Source: Acidicapsa dinghuensis (GTDB lineage: Bacteria > Acidobacteriota > Terriglobia > Terriglobales > Acidobacteriaceae). From it: a DNA stretch of 64,000 nt. Positions 1-8,747 of the stretch are shown piece by piece. The translations under genes were made by a program, and so were the position numbers. How positions within the stretch are numbered: position 1 is the stretch's first letter; each line of letters opens with the position of its first letter. Location of the stretch: positions 248,001 through 312,000 of the forward strand of contig NZ_JAGSYH010000006.1 in NCBI RefSeq assembly GCF_025685685.1, read 5' to 3'. A model generated the notes under the pieces. That model did not search any database. It was not told the DNA's origin and saw only the letters and a list, made by a program, of their open reading frames with translations.

Positions 1-2198
1 CCAAGGATCTGGCTGTATCCAGGTACTGAAACAGAAGAGTTGATGGGATTGACTGCAGTTGTACTGAAGGCATAGTCGCCCTGGTTATGCCGCTCTGTTT
101 CGGCTGGCATAATATCCCAGCGAACGCCGAGGTTTAGGGTGAGTTTCGGCGTGATCTTCCAGTCATCTTGCACGAAAGGTGCCCAGTAGTGGCCGGACCA
201 GAAGGTCTTCACGTTGATGGCATCGCTGCCCGAGGTCGGATTACCCAGAAGGAACGATGCAATCGAGTTACCGCTGGCTTGATCCCACGATCCGCAATCG
301 CCACAGTTGGTCTGCGTCCAGGTACGGTCAATCCAGAAGTTGTTACCGCCGCCTACGACATCATTCACGGATTGCATGAAGCGACCGTCGAGCCCAAAAT
401 GCAGCGTGTGCTTGTTCTTAATCCATGTAGCAGAGGGAAAGAGCGATAGCGAGTTACTGATCGTCTGTCCGTTGCTGTTGGTGCCCATGCTGGCAAATTC
501 GCTGATATCGAGGTAGGGAAATTCGGAAGCTGCCGCAGGCCCCATGGCAGCGGTCTGTGCAGCCGTCCAGCCAAGCTGCGTCGGATCGAATGGAGGTCCA
601 TTGTAGCTGTAGTCGGCGCGTACTGAGACGTTGGCGCGGAAGTCGAAAAGCAGGTTAGGCGAGAAGGTGTGTGTCTCCTGTAACGTGAACGTGTTGCTTC
701 GTTCACCGTGGGGCAACTGGCCTTCTTGTTCCGGGCCGGTGAAGCCGTCGTAGCTGCGGTGCTCGATGCGCTCCCAGTATCCGTAGTGGATGCTGAAACG
801 GTCTTTGGACGACCAGTTCTGATCCCACTTGCCGAGCACGTTGCGGTAGTGATCCGTGTCATTGCCGGGAGCCGTATAGTTGCTTGCGAAGGGATTGGAA
901 CCGTTCGCGGTCGCTGTATTCGGCGCAGGGTATAGCTTCATGATGGCCTGAGCCATCGGGTTAATGCGATTCGCTGGAATGACGTTGGCTGGAGTGTTGG
1001 GATTAACGGGATCATTGGGTCCGAACTGCTGGCGCACCCAGGATCCATCGGGTTGCTGGACAATGCTCTCGGGGTCTTTGATTTCAATCGGAGCATAGGC
1101 GGAACCAGTCCAGTAAACGAGATTGCTGAAGTCACCGTTGATCCACTGCGGACTGGGAACCGCTTCTGTGATGACGTTGGGCTCGATCTCGTTGAAGTTC
1201 TCATACTGCATCGTGAAGAAGGATTTGTCGCGGCCGTTGTAGAGCTTTGGAATCCGGACCGGACCATCCAACTCGGCTCCATACTGATCCCATTTCATTT
1301 CCGGAGTCGCATACGGAGTGATGTCTGTTCCGGGCGTCGCATTGGCGATGTCCCACTTGTCCTGCCACGTATTCGCATCGAGCCAGGTACGGCGAGCGTA
1401 CTCGTATACGTCGCCATGCAACTGATTCGTACCGGATTTCAGCGTTACGTCCTCGACGCCGCCAGCCAGCAGACCGTACTGTGCATCGTAAGGATTGGTG
1501 ATGATTTTGAATTCCTGCACCGAGTCGACCGGGGGCACATAGGAAATCTTGGCTTGGCCGGTGTTGTTGATGGTCGAAGCTGTATTGGAGACACCGTCAA
1601 GCATGAGCGCTGTGTTGCCTGCGCCGCCGCCATTGACGGAAAGATTGGCCTGGGTATCGTCAAATGGTCTCTGGTATTGAGGGCTTCCGGTCCAGATGGC
1701 TCCTGCGTTGAGAATGGCCAGCATTCCTGGGTCGCGGCCATTCAGTGGAAGTTCCGTGACACGGGTGTTTTCAACCACCTCGCCGTTGTCGGCTTTGCCG
1801 AAATCAAGCAAGGTATCGGCATTCACCGTAACGGTCTCGGACGCTGTACCAACCTTGAGTGCAAAATTGACCGTCGAGGTCTGCCCCACCTGCAGAACAA
1901 TACCGGTGTGTAGCCCAGTGTCGAAGCCTTTGGCCTCGGCTGAGACGCTATAGTTGCCAGGAATCAGATAGGGAATTGTGTAGTTGCCGGAATCGGTAGT
2001 TGTGGTTTTCGTATCTACGTTCGTATCTAAATTGTGAGCGGTAATCTGAGCTTTAGAGACCACAGCACCGGATGAGTCCGTCACGCGACCTGTGAATTCC
2101 TGTGCGGTTAGCGTGCTTGCTGGGCCAAATATGCACAGCAGCATGATCAAGAAGGCGAACTTGCTCCTCCTCGCTTGAGCGAGAGCAATTTTCTGCAT
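1..2198 (-). CDS. TonB-dependent receptor (Oar-like, carboxypeptidase-like N-terminal domain), 3' end outside window
   Basis: The minus-strand frame is open from an ATG at 2198 to the window edge, giving at least 732 residues. The start has a strong Shine-Dalgarno (AGGAGGAAG) just upstream. Residues 1-33 form a signal peptide ending in TLTAQ. Residues about 35-115 match a carboxypeptidase regulatory-like beta-sandwich (EFTGRVTDSSGAVV at its start). The TonB plug follows at about 130-240, with typical VTELPLNGRDP and LMLDGVSNT stretches. The rest is outer-membrane barrel, rich in aromatic residues and Asn/Gly. This family imports large substrates, often glycans or their products, across the outer membrane using TonB energy. 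The substrate cannot be told from sequence. The C-terminal barrel lies beyond position 1. A TonB C-terminal protein is encoded at 29963 but is not linked to it. Confidence 0.93.
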   Translation of the reverse strand, partial: MQKIALAQARRSKFAFLIMLLCIFGPASTLTAQEFTGRVTDSSGAVVSKAQITAHNLDTNVDTKTTTTDSGNYTIPYLIPGNYSVSAEAKGFDTGLHTGIVLQVGQTSTVNFALKVGTASETVTVNADTLLDFGKADNGEVVENTRVTELPLNGRDPGMLAILNAGAIWTGSPQYQRPFDDTQANLSVNGGGAGNTALMLDGVSNTASTINNTGQAKISYVPPVDSVQEFKIITNPYDAQYGLLAGGVEDVTLKSGTNQLHGDVYEYARRTWLDANTWQDKWDIANATPGTDITPYATPEMKWDQYGAELDGPVRIPKLYNGRDKSFFTMQYENFNEIEPNVITEAVPSPQWINGDFSNLVYWTGSAYAPIEIKDPESIVQQPDGSWVRQQFGPNDPVNPNTPANVIPANRINPMAQAIMKLYPAPNTATANGSNPFASNYTAPGNDTDHYRNVLGKWDQNWSSKDRFSIHYGYWERIEHRSYDGFTGPEQEGQLPHGERSNTFTLQETHTFSPNLLFDFRANVSVRADYSYNGPPFDPTQLGWTAAQTAAMGPAAASEFPYLDISEFASMGTNSNGQTISNSLSLFPSATWIKNKHTLHFGLDGRFMQSVNDVVGGGNNFWIDRTWTQTNCGDCGSWDQASGNSIASFLLGNPTSGSDAINVKTFWSGHYWAPFVQDDWKITPKLTLNLGVRWDIMPAETERHNQGDYAFSTTAVNPINSSVSVPGYSQIL

Positions 2199-2575
2199 CT
2201 ACGGCTTCCTCCTGTAAATTCTGCGAGCCTTTTCTGTAACTGTTTTCTTTCAGAAATTCGAATCGTCATCTCGCCCTTTCGCCTTTTGTTATGCGATTGA
2301 ATTTATTGGATGTAAACGTATTCGAAGACGCCCACAACAATACCGGGAGAAGTTAAAAATTGTCAATGTTCAAATGAAATTTTGAGAAAACGAGGAAACG
2401 TATTCTCTCCATTATGCATATAACCTGCACTGGTGGAATAACATGCGCGACGAACGGAAAACCTGCCGGTCCCGCCCAGAAGACGTCATCGCAGGAGCTT
2501 GCTGCGAATCAAACCGCGCTCACTGGCGGAATCAATAGGGGGCTGCTTCTTTTCACACGAGCGGAAGCTATCTCT
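2199..2575. other. Intergenic leader of the TonB receptor
   Basis: This 377-base spacer lies between the receptor start and the 3' end of the aminotransferase-like gene. It is AT-rich compared with its flanks. It holds the receptor promoter region and two copies of a ten-base CG-centred motif, described separately. I see no open frame with a ribosome binding site and no RNA gene. Confidence 0.6.
2310..2405. promoter_or_regulatory. Duplicated AAACGTATTC motif, candidate LacI-type operators
   Basis: The ten-base string AAACGTATTC occurs at 2314-2323 and again at 2396-2405, 82 bases apart, upstream of the receptor. The first copy reads ATGTAAACGTATTC. That resembles the CG-centred operators of LacI/PurR/CcpA-type regulators, whose half-sites contain AAACG. 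Such regulators commonly control TonB receptors for sugars. The repeat is seen directly; the operator role is inference. A LacI-family gene exists at 44095 but is far away. Confidence 0.4.
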
Positions 2576-3880
2576 TCAGGCTTTGGCTGACGAGGCGAGC
2601 TCACTGACGGCAGCTACAAATCGGTCCAGATCTGGGATTGTCGTGTAGACATGAGGCGTTACGCGTACACAGCTGATGTTTTCCCAGACGATGCCCACGG
2701 TGTGGATCTTGTATTTGTTGAAGAGCGCCGACGACAGATCGCCCGGCGTCATTCCCTTCACGCTGACGCCGCAGATGGCGCATGAATACTTGGGATTTAG
2801 CGACGTGTGCAGTTCGACTCCAGGAATCTCTCGTACCCGGGTCGCCCAGTAGTCCTTCAGATAGCGGATGCGTTCTTCCTTCCGCTTGCTGCCGATAGCT
2901 TCGTGGAAGTTGATCGCTTCGCCAATGCCTTGCTCTAGTGGAAAGCTGCGCGTGCCCAGCGTCTCGAATTTGCGTATATCTGTGCTGTGCGGAACGGAGT
3001 TGCAGGTCAGCGGCCACAGCTTTTCGATCTTGTCTTCCTTCACCCACATCATGCCCGTGCCGATAGGTGCCGAAAGAAACTTGTGCAGGCTGGTTCCGAA
3101 GTAGTCGGCGTGCAGATCAGGCACTTGGAAATCGATCAGCCCGAACGAGTGCGCGCCATCCGCAATGACTTCGATACCGTGCGCGTGCGCCATGTCAGCA
3201 ATCTTCGCCACCGGCATCGTTTGCCCAACCCAGTTCACCATGTGCGTTACGTGAATGATTTTTGTCTTTGGCGTGATCGCCTGCTCATATCCGCGCACGA
3301 TCACGTCATCGTCTTCTATTGGAAAGTCGAAGCTGATTTGCTTATAGACAATGCCATCCCGCTCGGCGCGCTGCTTATAAGCCTGAATCATATTGGGATA
3401 ATCCTGCTTGGTGCCGATCACCTCGTCGCCAGCCTTGAGCGGCAATCCATAGATGACGGTATTCAACGACTCCGTTGCATTGCGATTGATCGCGATCTCT
3501 GCCGGCTTTGCACCGGCCAACTGGGCAAGCTTCTGCCGCAGCGGCTCGCGGCCCTGGTCCAGAATCTGCCACATATAATACGATGGCCCCTCATTGCTGA
3601 GCTGGTTGTAGCGCTCGACAGCCTCCTGCACAACGATCGGAGCCGGCGACACACCTCCGTTGTTCAGATTCATCAGGTTCGGATTGACCGAATATGCCCG
3701 CTGAATTGGCGCCCAGAAGTCCTCGTTCTGCGCAGCCTCAAGCGCATTCAGGTGGCTTACCGAGCGCGTTGCCGCAGCAAAATCGGCAGCATGAGCCTGC
3801 TGAAAGAGTGAGGTCAACGAAAAGGCTCCAGTAAGAGCCGCAGACTGCTTCAGGAAGATGCGCCGGCTGTTCGGAATCAT
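2576..3880 (-). CDS. Tat-exported class V aminotransferase-fold protein (isopenicillin-N epimerase-like)
   Basis: The product is a PLP-dependent fold-type I protein of 434 residues. The N-terminus carries a twin-arginine signal (NSRRIFLKQS, then a hydrophobic stretch to AHA), so it should be exported folded with its cofactor. The putative Schiff-base lysine is K267 in GTSLHK, preceded by the cofactor-binding aspartate in IADGAHS (about 241). LNNGGVSPAP near residue 70 is typical of class V aminotransferases of the cysteine desulfurase/isopenicillin-N epimerase group. I chose the ATG at 3880; an in-frame TTG lies 9 bases upstream. The substrate is unknown, and periplasmic members of this group are mostly uncharacterised. 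Confidence 0.88.
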   Translation of the reverse strand: MIPNSRRIFLKQSAALTGAFSLTSLFQQAHAADFAAATRSVSHLNALEAAQNEDFWAPIQRAYSVNPNLMNLNNGGVSPAPIVVQEAVERYNQLSNEGPSYYMWQILDQGREPLRQKLAQLAGAKPAEIAINRNATESLNTVIYGLPLKAGDEVIGTKQDYPNMIQAYKQRAERDGIVYKQISFDFPIEDDDVIVRGYEQAITPKTKIIHVTHMVNWVGQTMPVAKIADMAHAHGIEVIADGAHSFGLIDFQVPDLHADYFGTSLHKFLSAPIGTGMMWVKEDKIEKLWPLTCNSVPHSTDIRKFETLGTRSFPLEQGIGEAINFHEAIGSKRKEERIRYLKDYWATRVREIPGVELHTSLNPKYSCAICGVSVKGMTPGDLSSALFNKYKIHTVGIVWENISCVRVTPHVYTTIPDLDRFVAAVSELASSAKA

Positions 3881-3987
3881 ACCCAGCAATTTAGGCGTTC
3901 AGCCGCCTGTACGCAACGAAAAATTGCTGCTATCGAAAGCGGGCGTAATCGTGGACTTACGCAAGAGCGCGCGAAAGGCGACTTTGC

Positions 3988-5469
3988 CTAAAAATGAAAG
4001 ATCAGATCACTCGCCGCCGTGAACTGAAACTGTGCGCGGCCGTCATCATAAGCGGCCCGATCCCAGGCGCGGTCAAATCGTATCTCGGGTCGAAGCTGCA
4101 CTGTTGTGCCCCAGGCGTGATTCCACATCAACGTTAGTTCGGAATATCGCGTTGCTGTTCCAGTGCGCTGCCCTTTCTTGTCGTCTAGAAAATCCGCGCG
4201 GGCAGCGAGAAAGTCGTGAGCTGTAAGCTCTTTCTGCAATGAACTTTCCACCGCATATTCGGGCGCGGTGCAGCGAAGCTCGCTTCCATAACAATAGGCA
4301 GGATTCGTACCCTGCTCGGGCTTTATCGGCGTGGTGTCTACCGGATCGGCAGCCGGCACATCGCGCTCATACATATACCAGGCTTCGCTTGCCAGATGTA
4401 CAGTCTTAGAGAAGCGGTGATACCAGGTAGCGTCGTATTGCTGTTCGTTGTTGAAAGCATATTTGGCGTCATTGATTCCATTGGCGCACAGATACAGATT
4501 GTCGTTGACTGAGGCTGTTGTGTAATCGACGCAGACAGTGAGCGATGGCTTTGCGTCGGGTGTCCAAAGGGCAACATCATGACCGCCTGCGACGCCTGCC
4601 TGAACTAGCCACTGATCGTTGAGCTTGGTTGTCAGCAGAATGCCGGTGTCGGTAAAGGGGTCGATCGAGTAGAGCAGCGAGTGGCTGAATACATAATTGT
4701 TTGGGGCAAGTTGAGCCTCAATGCCGGGAACAGAGATGTAGCGGCCAATGCGAAGATCCGATCCGCCTTTGCCTAAATGTGGAAGGTAGAGATCCAGATA
4801 CTCAAGCGCTGGATCAAATCCATACTGGCGGTGCAGATCGATCCATTGATGACTGAAATATCCCTTAGCCGTGGTGAAGCGGTAGTCCGTTCCGTACAGA
4901 CCCGTGATGTGAAAACCCCAATCGATGTGATCCTGTTGCACTGTATCTGGAAGCCGCTCGATGTATAAGACAACCTGGTTCATTTCAAGCCGGTTTGAGT
5001 AGACATCATTCGCCTCGGGAATGTTGGATTGCGAAGAGGTGCTTCCATTGACCGTCGGCTCAAACCATCCGTACCACTTGGTGCGAGGCAGGTTGCCGTT
5101 GGGGTGCAGGGCTGTCATCAGTGGATAACTGGCAGTGTCCGGCTCGCCGATGACAGGTGAGCCGCCATAAGACCAATCGGATGCGGGAAAGGGCGGCGAA
5201 TCGAGCGGTGATGGTAATCCACGGCGTGCCGGTGCAGATGTGGCCGGCCCTGTAGCCGGAGCGGGAAACCAGTCATCGTGATAAAAACGGCTGAGCCGGG
5301 AAAAGAAACCTTCAGTATGTTGCGGCTGAGGCGCATCGATGGAAGCTGGCTGTGAAGATGTTGCGTCAGGAACCGGCTGTTGCGATTGAGCCGGAGAATT
5401 CATAAGAACGAAGGCACACACGACAAGAACCAATAAGCCCAGAGAACGTAAAGCGGATATAACGTGCAT
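3988..5469 (-). CDS. Outer-membrane beta-barrel protein, bbp2/OmpL-like porin
   Basis: The product has 493 residues with a clear signal peptide (hydrophobic core LGLLVLVVCAFVLM, cleavage near AQSQQ). A proline- and serine-rich linker follows to about residue 90, then a long barrel of alternating polar and hydrophobic strands ending in an aromatic residue (DLIFHF), as outer-membrane proteins do. Phrases such as NRLEMNQVVLYIERLPDTV and SYGGSPVIGEPDT match the putative beta-barrel porin-2 family. It probably forms a channel or porin in the outer membrane. No solute can be assigned. It is a stand-alone gene between the aminotransferase-like gene and yceI. Confidence 0.75.
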   Translation of the reverse strand: MHVISALRSLGLLVLVVCAFVLMNSPAQSQQPVPDATSSQPASIDAPQPQHTEGFFSRLSRFYHDDWFPAPATGPATSAPARRGLPSPLDSPPFPASDWSYGGSPVIGEPDTASYPLMTALHPNGNLPRTKWYGWFEPTVNGSTSSQSNIPEANDVYSNRLEMNQVVLYIERLPDTVQQDHIDWGFHITGLYGTDYRFTTAKGYFSHQWIDLHRQYGFDPALEYLDLYLPHLGKGGSDLRIGRYISVPGIEAQLAPNNYVFSHSLLYSIDPFTDTGILLTTKLNDQWLVQAGVAGGHDVALWTPDAKPSLTVCVDYTTASVNDNLYLCANGINDAKYAFNNEQQYDATWYHRFSKTVHLASEAWYMYERDVPAADPVDTTPIKPEQGTNPAYCYGSELRCTAPEYAVESSLQKELTAHDFLAARADFLDDKKGQRTGTATRYSELTLMWNHAWGTTVQLRPEIRFDRAWDRAAYDDGRAQFQFTAASDLIFHF

Positions 5470-5594
5470 CTCCAGAAAAAAGAAGTCAACCGAGTATAGA
5501 TGGTTGACCTCTGGTGGAGATAGGGCAGAGCAGGAATGTGCGCTGATTTAACGTGTAGGCATAGATCGGCTTCAGCAGAACCCGCGTTGCCTGT

Positions 5595-6251
5595 CTAGTG
5601 CTTTGCCACCATCTCATCTGCTTCCACATCAATCTCAATCGCCACATCCGGCTTCATTGGTGATGTTCCAAGCTCCATCAGGTTGTCGCGCACCATGCCG
5701 AAATCTCCGCGCTTCGTTTCCGCGGTTGCGTGAAAGGAGATCCGTTCCGGTTTGCCTGCAGGGGTATCCGGGAATGCGCCCTTGAATGAGAAAACAATCG
5801 GCACTGTCTTCGTTATTCCGCGAATCGTCAGCTCACCGTCCATTACCCATCGTCCTTGCATGTCGTGGTGAATGCCTCGTCCGCGATAAGTCATTGCGGG
5901 ATAATGCTTCGTGTCGAAAAAATCTGCCCCGCGTAGATCCTCGTCACGTTCAGAGTTCTGAGTGTTAATCGTCGCCGTGTCGATGGAGATATCCACAGCA
6001 CATTCGGCCGGATCGCGTCCCACGATGATCGTGCCGGTTGTCTTGTCAAACCGTCCGCGTACCACGCCGACGATGTGGTGCCAGGCGCTGAAGTAAACAA
6101 AACTATGATCCGGATCGATCTTGTAAGTGCCGGAGGAGGGCAGTTCCGGGTGCCTTGCCGCTTGCGCGATACCGGCAAACAACAAAAGGGATGCTCCGAA
6201 GGCCAGGGACGTGAAGCGAATCAAACAAATGCGGCGTGAAAAAGCGGGCAT
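5595..6251 (-). CDS. YceI family periplasmic lipid-binding protein
   Basis: The product has 218 residues with a signal peptide (SLAFGASLLLFAGIAQA) and a YceI lipocalin-like barrel. The family opening YKIDPDHSFVYFSAWHHIVG is present, followed by GRFDKTTGTIIV, TINTQNSERDEDLRGADFFD and GELTIRGITKTV, all conserved YceI blocks. YceI proteins bind isoprenoid or amphiphilic ligands in the periplasm, often quinone-like. It is transcribed divergently from the winged-helix regulator at 6403 across a 151-base region with phased repeats, so that regulator may control it. Confidence 0.93.
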   Translation of the reverse strand: MPAFSRRICLIRFTSLAFGASLLLFAGIAQAARHPELPSSGTYKIDPDHSFVYFSAWHHIVGVVRGRFDKTTGTIIVGRDPAECAVDISIDTATINTQNSERDEDLRGADFFDTKHYPAMTYRGRGIHHDMQGRWVMDGELTIRGITKTVPIVFSFKGAFPDTPAGKPERISFHATAETKRGDFGMVRDNLMELGTSPMKPDVAIEIDVEADEMVAKH

Positions 6252-6325
6252 GGTCTAAACCTCAACTGGATATGCGCGATGGTCCGCGGCAGCTGCTACG
6301 CTATCCATCAAAGGAGTAGAAAGTC

Positions 6326-6362
6326 CTGAATCCGGTCTGAAACACTCTGAAAAAGCTCTGAA
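6326..6362. promoter_or_regulatory. Four helically phased CTGAA repeats, candidate regulator operator
   Basis: CTGAA occurs at 6326, 6337, 6347 and 6358, spaced 11, 10 and 11 bases, so all copies face one side of the helix. The last three are TCTGAAA. A weaker copy (CGGAA) follows at 6371. OmpR/PhoB/CadC-type winged helices bind tandem direct repeats with about one-turn spacing, and such a protein is encoded 41 bases downstream. The site lies in the divergent promoter region with yceI. The repeats are seen directly; autoregulation is inference. Confidence 0.5.
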
Positions 6363-6402
6363 AGATGCTTCGGAAAGCTCGATAGAAAGCCAGATAGATC
6401 GA

Positions 6403-7335
6403 ATGGACCCTGTCAATACAGCAAATCTCCGGATCGGCGAGTGGACTGTAGACCCAGCCGCTAACCAGATCCGCTGCAACGGCAACATCGTTCGCCTCGA
6501 AGAACGGCCGATGCGGCTGCTGCTTGCTCTCGCCGACCATGCAGGCGAAGTTGTCAGCATCGACGATCTGCTTGAAACCGCCTGGGCAGGTGTCGCCGTC
6601 TCCTCCGATTCCGTCTATCAGGCCATAGCATCCCTGCGGCGTGCGCTCGGCGACGACCCCAAACAGCCCGCTTACATTGCGACCGTTCCCCGCCTCGGCT
6701 ACCGCTTGGTTGCCCGTGTCGAACGGTTAGCCGCGTCCGATCAGGATGGTCAACCGACATTCACGGCACCTGAAACCTCAAGCGGAGCCAGACAACCGCA
6801 AACTTCGCGCCGGTTTGATCTCCAGTGGATTCTCGTAGCTGCCATTACCGCCGCTCTCATGACCGCATTTTTCGTCTACGGCCGTCCGACTTCGATCCCA
6901 CAAACCGCTTCAGCCGCAATCACGCCAGCGCCGCCTGAGCGATCCATTGCAGTTCTTCCATTGCTCGATCTCACGCCAGGTATGCAGCAGGAAGAGTTCG
7001 CCGACGGCATGACCGAGGAGCTGATCGACAAGCTCAGCAATATCGCCGGTCTGCGCGTTCCCGCTGCCACCGCATCCTTTTATTTCAAGGGCAAACAGCT
7101 TCCGCTTCCTGAAATTGCCCGCGCGCTCAACGTTACCTATATCCTCGACGGCAGCGTTCGCAAAGATGGCACATGGGTACGCATCGCCGCGCGTCTCGTC
7201 CGAGCCGACACCGGCTATGTCATTTGGACCGATACTTACGATCGCCCTTTCAAAGAACGCATCATGATCCAGGACGATATCGCCAGCGAAGTTGCTAAAG
7301 CATTGCAGGGAACAATCAGTCGCGACGCGCGTTGA
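6403..7335 (+). CDS. CadC-like winged-helix transcriptional regulator with transmembrane segment and TolB-like domain
   Basis: The product has 310 residues. Residues about 8-105 form an OmpR-type Trans_reg_C winged helix, with RLEERPMRLLLALADHAGE, SSDSVYQAIASLRRALGDD and the hairpin IATVPRLGYRLVARV. A single membrane helix follows (WILVAAITAALMTAFFVYG, about 143-161). Residues about 180-305 match the FlgO/TolB N-terminal-like sensor domain (FADGMTEELIDKLSNI, LNVTYILDGSVRKDG, VIWTDTYDRP). This predicts a membrane-bound one-component regulator with an outside sensor domain, as in CadC/ToxR. There is no receiver domain. It is divergent from yceI and sits upstream of a beta-propeller gene. Confidence 0.9.
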   Translation: MDPVNTANLRIGEWTVDPAANQIRCNGNIVRLEERPMRLLLALADHAGEVVSIDDLLETAWAGVAVSSDSVYQAIASLRRALGDDPKQPAYIATVPRLGYRLVARVERLAASDQDGQPTFTAPETSSGARQPQTSRRFDLQWILVAAITAALMTAFFVYGRPTSIPQTASAAITPAPPERSIAVLPLLDLTPGMQQEEFADGMTEELIDKLSNIAGLRVPAATASFYFKGKQLPLPEIARALNVTYILDGSVRKDGTWVRIAARLVRADTGYVIWTDTYDRPFKERIMIQDDIASEVAKALQGTISRDAR

Positions 7336-7471
7336 ACGCAGATTTTGGCCCAACCTTAAGCGTGGCTTAAGGAATCGGAGTGTATGCTCCTTGCGGAGAA
7401 TAAACAAGACCACTTAGTCACTTGAATTGACAGGTTTTGCGGTTTCCAGATCACTTCCAGGAGCGGAATCT

Positions 7472-8542
7472 ATGCTGTCGAAGTCGTTGGTTCTCATCGC
7501 GTTCGCTGCTGCTCTTCCGGTCGTAGTTCCTGCTCACGCGCAGGAGAGCGGCCCATACAAAGTCCTCAAAATCCAGCTCACCGGCGGCGAAGGCGGCTTC
7601 GATTACGTCACTGCTGATCCGGACGGACGCAATCTCTATGTGGCGCGCTCAGGCCCCTCCGGCCACATTGGTGTCTTCAATCTCGACACGTTGGCGCAGG
7701 TTGGTGATATTCCCGGAACCAGCGGTCACGGTGGCGCGGTCGATACAGCAACCGGCCATGGGTTCGCCACGTCAAAACCCGTCACCATGTTTGACGCTAA
7801 GACCTTCGCTGTCATCAAGAAGATCGACGTACAAGGCAATCCTGACGGCTATCTGAACGATACCTACAACCACCACTTTTATGTTCTCAGCCATCAGGCG
7901 CCCAACATTACCGTGCTCGACGACAAGGACGGCTCCATCCTCGGAACCATCGACATTGGCGGTGCCCCCGAGCAGGCAGTCACCGACGGCCACGGCAAAA
8001 TCTACGTCGACATCGAAGACAAAGCCGCTATCGCCGTCATCGACGCCAGCACCATGAAGATGACCGGAAAATATGACGTCTCCAGCAAAGGCTCCGGTTG
8101 CGCTGGCCTCGCTCTTGACGCAAAGAATAATATCCTCTTCGCCGCCTGCCGCGAGAACAAAAACATGGTTATCCTTTCCGCCACGGACGGTCATATCATC
8201 ACCGATCTGCCCATTGGCAATGGCTGCGATGGAGCTACCTTCAATCCCGAGACAATGGAAGCCTTCAGTTCACAAGGCGATGGCACGCTCACCGTCATCA
8301 AAGAGGAATCGCCGACCAGCTTCAGTGTGGAGCAGACCATTCCGACGCCCGCTCGCGCCAAGGTGCTTACGCTCGATACCAAGACCGGTCACATCTTTAC
8401 CATCACCGCTGAATATGGCCCCGTCCCCGCTGCACCGCCAGCCAATGCGCCCCAACCGCCACCCGGTGCGCCAGCGTGGATGCGTGGCCCGCGTGCACCC
8501 ATGATTCCAGGCTCGTTCCAGATTCTTGAAATTGGCAAATAG
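7472..8542 (+). CDS. Exported YVTN-type beta-propeller protein
   Basis: The product has 356 residues with a signal peptide (SLVLIAFAAALPVVVPAHAQ). It has repeated blades: GGFDYVTADPDGRNLYVARS, APNITVLDDKDGSILGTIDIGG and SGCAGLALDAKNNILFAAC. These match the YncE/YVTN beta-propeller repeat. The start at 7472 is preceded by CAGGAGCGG. An upstream in-frame alternative at 7427 would put non-signal residues before the signal peptide. The tail has a Pro/Ala-rich insert (about residues 320-340). Such proteins are periplasmic or secreted binding scaffolds or lactonase-like enzymes; no catalytic assignment is possible. Confidence 0.85.
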   Translation: MLSKSLVLIAFAAALPVVVPAHAQESGPYKVLKIQLTGGEGGFDYVTADPDGRNLYVARSGPSGHIGVFNLDTLAQVGDIPGTSGHGGAVDTATGHGFATSKPVTMFDAKTFAVIKKIDVQGNPDGYLNDTYNHHFYVLSHQAPNITVLDDKDGSILGTIDIGGAPEQAVTDGHGKIYVDIEDKAAIAVIDASTMKMTGKYDVSSKGSGCAGLALDAKNNILFAACRENKNMVILSATDGHIITDLPIGNGCDGATFNPETMEAFSSQGDGTLTVIKEESPTSFSVEQTIPTPARAKVLTLDTKTGHIFTITAEYGPVPAAPPANAPQPPPGAPAWMRGPRAPMIPGSFQILEIGK

Positions 8543-8747
8543 CTGCCGAGGGCTGCGGTTCTCACCCACAGCCCAATTTTTTGTCCAGATAATTCCTGCA
8601 CGAAAACATCCCCAACTCCGCTTGCACCGGGTTAGTCTAAGCAGGAAGTTTCCGCACTTAATTCCCAATCAGCAAGATCGAATTCCAGGCGTGCCAGTGC
8701 ATGTCCCGGCTGGCCCCCATTTCAAAAAGAGGAGTGGACAAGTTAGG

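Noticed and set aside
1053-1913. A 286-codon plus-strand frame across the TonB receptor
   Set aside because: The minus-strand receptor reads through without stops and has clear domains, so the plus frame is a shadow.
2987-3811. A 274-codon plus-strand frame across the aminotransferase-like gene
   Set aside because: It is a shadow of the minus-strand gene, with no family resemblance.
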